From Jaminaea rosea (Eukaryota; Basidiomycota; Exobasidiomycetes; Microstromatales): a stretch of DNA of 64,000 nucleotides. The translations under genes were made by a program, and so were the position numbers. The notes beneath the pieces are model-generated. The model worked only from the letters and a program-made list of their open reading frames with translations, did not search any database and was not told where the DNA came from. Position 1 is the first letter of the stretch. The number at the start of each line of letters is the position of its first letter. The DNA lies in NCBI RefSeq assembly GCF_003144245.1, contig NW_020289975.1:1507496-1571495 (forward strand), given 5' to 3'. Shown piece by piece: positions 63,126 to 64,000 of the stretch.

Positions 63126-64000
63126 CTACAATGCAGCGTCCGTCGACGTAGGGTCCTCTTCCAACCACTCATCCTCCTCGGCAAGCCAACCCATGATCAC
63201 CTTCATCCCAGGCCCATCCTTCATCAACAATTCGCCATGTGCGGCCTTCCAATCCACTACCAACCCGCCTCTCTTCACCCCTCTCCTCGCATGCTCGTCC
63301 AACTCGACCTCCTTCATCCCATGCTCCAACAAGTAACGCCTCGTCGCCTCACACGAAAGGATCGCATCCTCACCCGCGAGGAAGATGGTCGTTCTATGCC
63401 GATCGGTGAGGTGTGGGATCTCGTCTTCTGGCCAGACGATTGCGCTCGCCCAGTCAAAGTAGCGGCAAAGCGTGTTTGCTGTTCCGAGCTCGAGGCCAAC
63501 GAAATAGCGCATGAGCAGGGCAACGGACGTAGGAGGAGGGGCGTACACGAAGTTGCCCTAATGACGACGACGATCGAAGAATGAGTGAGGGAACGGACGT
63601 GTCAGCGCTTGAGTTCTTTGTAGCAATACCACGTGTTCCGTCGTATCATCCCATCGTCGCGGCATCTACTCACCGCAACATCCGGAATCCACAACCTAAC
63701 GCACACCGGATCAACGAAGCAGCTTCGCTCCACCTTCTCTCCCAGGCTCTTGAGAAGCCACGAGTGAACAATTGTTCCCATGCTATGACTCAAGATCTGG
63801 ACACTTTCCCATCCCAAGTCGCGCATCGCCACCCTCAGGCACCTTACCATCTCGTGATGGCCCAACGGATGAAGAAAGTGCTTCGAGAACAAGTTCTGCG
63901 ACGTGTGCGGCTGAAGCGGTATCATGAGGGGGTGCGTTTCGGCTACCTTTGATGCGCCAAGCTGTTGTACCAGGGAGTGGTATTGTGCCAGCCCGATGCC
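63126..64000 (-). CDS. Alpha/beta hydrolase, 5' end cut by the window
   Basis: Two visible exons on the minus strand, 63674 up to the edge at 64000 (109 open codons) and 63557-63126 (144 codons with stop). The fold is shown by the oxyanion-side IGLAQYHSLVQQL, PLQPHTSQNLF and the nucleophile elbow SHSMGTIVHSW (Ser in S-x-S-M-G). SCFVDPVCVRLWIPDVA joins GNFVYAPPPTS across the 116-nt intron. ELGTANTLCRYFDWASAIVW, FLAGEDAILS (acid region) and a late HGE follow. This block order matches a widespread but mostly uncharacterised fungal hydrolase group, and the substrate is unknown. Confidence 0.82.

Noticed and set aside
1-64000. tRNA, rRNA, CRISPR arrays, transposons and virus-derived elements
   Set aside because: I scanned the gaps for tRNA-like arms, terminal repeats, transposase or reverse transcriptase motifs and spaced repeats and found none that hold up.

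Overview
This 64 kb window comes from the nuclear genome of a filamentous or dimorphic basidiomycete. The G+C-rich coding style, the short spliceosomal introns (63-116 nt in nearly every case, donor mostly GTGAGT, branch site near CTGAC or CTAAC, acceptor CAG) and the gene families point to the Ustilaginomycotina (smut-related fungi). That placement is inferred from general style, not from a database match. I count 30 protein genes, two of them cut by the window edges. I see no rRNA, tRNA, CRISPR array, transposon or virus-derived element. There is one assembly gap of ten N at 54973-54982.

Layout. 1-11.5 kb: terminal exon of an unidentified gene, an RTA1-family membrane protein, the mitochondrial AAA/VWA ATPase VWA8, a small hydrophilic protein, tRNA-modifying RIT1, phosphatase SIW14, TIM23-associated MGR2 and a Cox14-like small membrane protein. 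11.8-20.3 kb: ferrochelatase, an EF-hand MscS channel, PRO2 of proline synthesis and a USP-domain protein. 20.4-38 kb: a BRD8-like bromodomain protein, a GYF-domain translational regulator, TRS130 (TRAPPII), TLG2 (Qa-SNARE), an unrecognised 510-residue protein, a U1A/U2B''-type snRNP protein and the KEOPS subunit CGI121. 38-50 kb: Rab escort protein MRS6, a TEA/ATTS transcription factor preceded by a 3.2 kb gene-free stretch, and an unrecognised basic coiled-coil nuclear-type protein. 49.8-64 kb: GDSL esterase IAH1, a sphingoid base kinase, HUS1, complex I NDUFS5, casein kinase 2 beta, mitochondrial mL43, VAM7, eisosome PIL1, a macro-domain hydrolase and a partial alpha/beta hydrolase.

This is an ordinary housekeeping region, not a biosynthetic cluster or mobile island. 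Two themes stand out. Fourteen consecutive genes (13.9-50.8 kb) alternate strictly in strand, so their promoters are shared divergent gaps. Membrane-traffic genes (TRS130, TLG2, MRS6, VAM7) and mitochondrial genes (VWA8, MGR2, the Cox14-like gene, HEM15, NDUFS5, mL43) recur. I found no convincing new biological system. The best leads are unusual gene structures (a start codon split by an intron, a six-base coding exon, a ferrochelatase whose iron-sulfur tail sits in a separable last exon), the long TEA-factor upstream region and three proteins I cannot place.

Exon borders were worked out by hand from splice signals, reading frame and family conservation. They have not been checked against transcripts.
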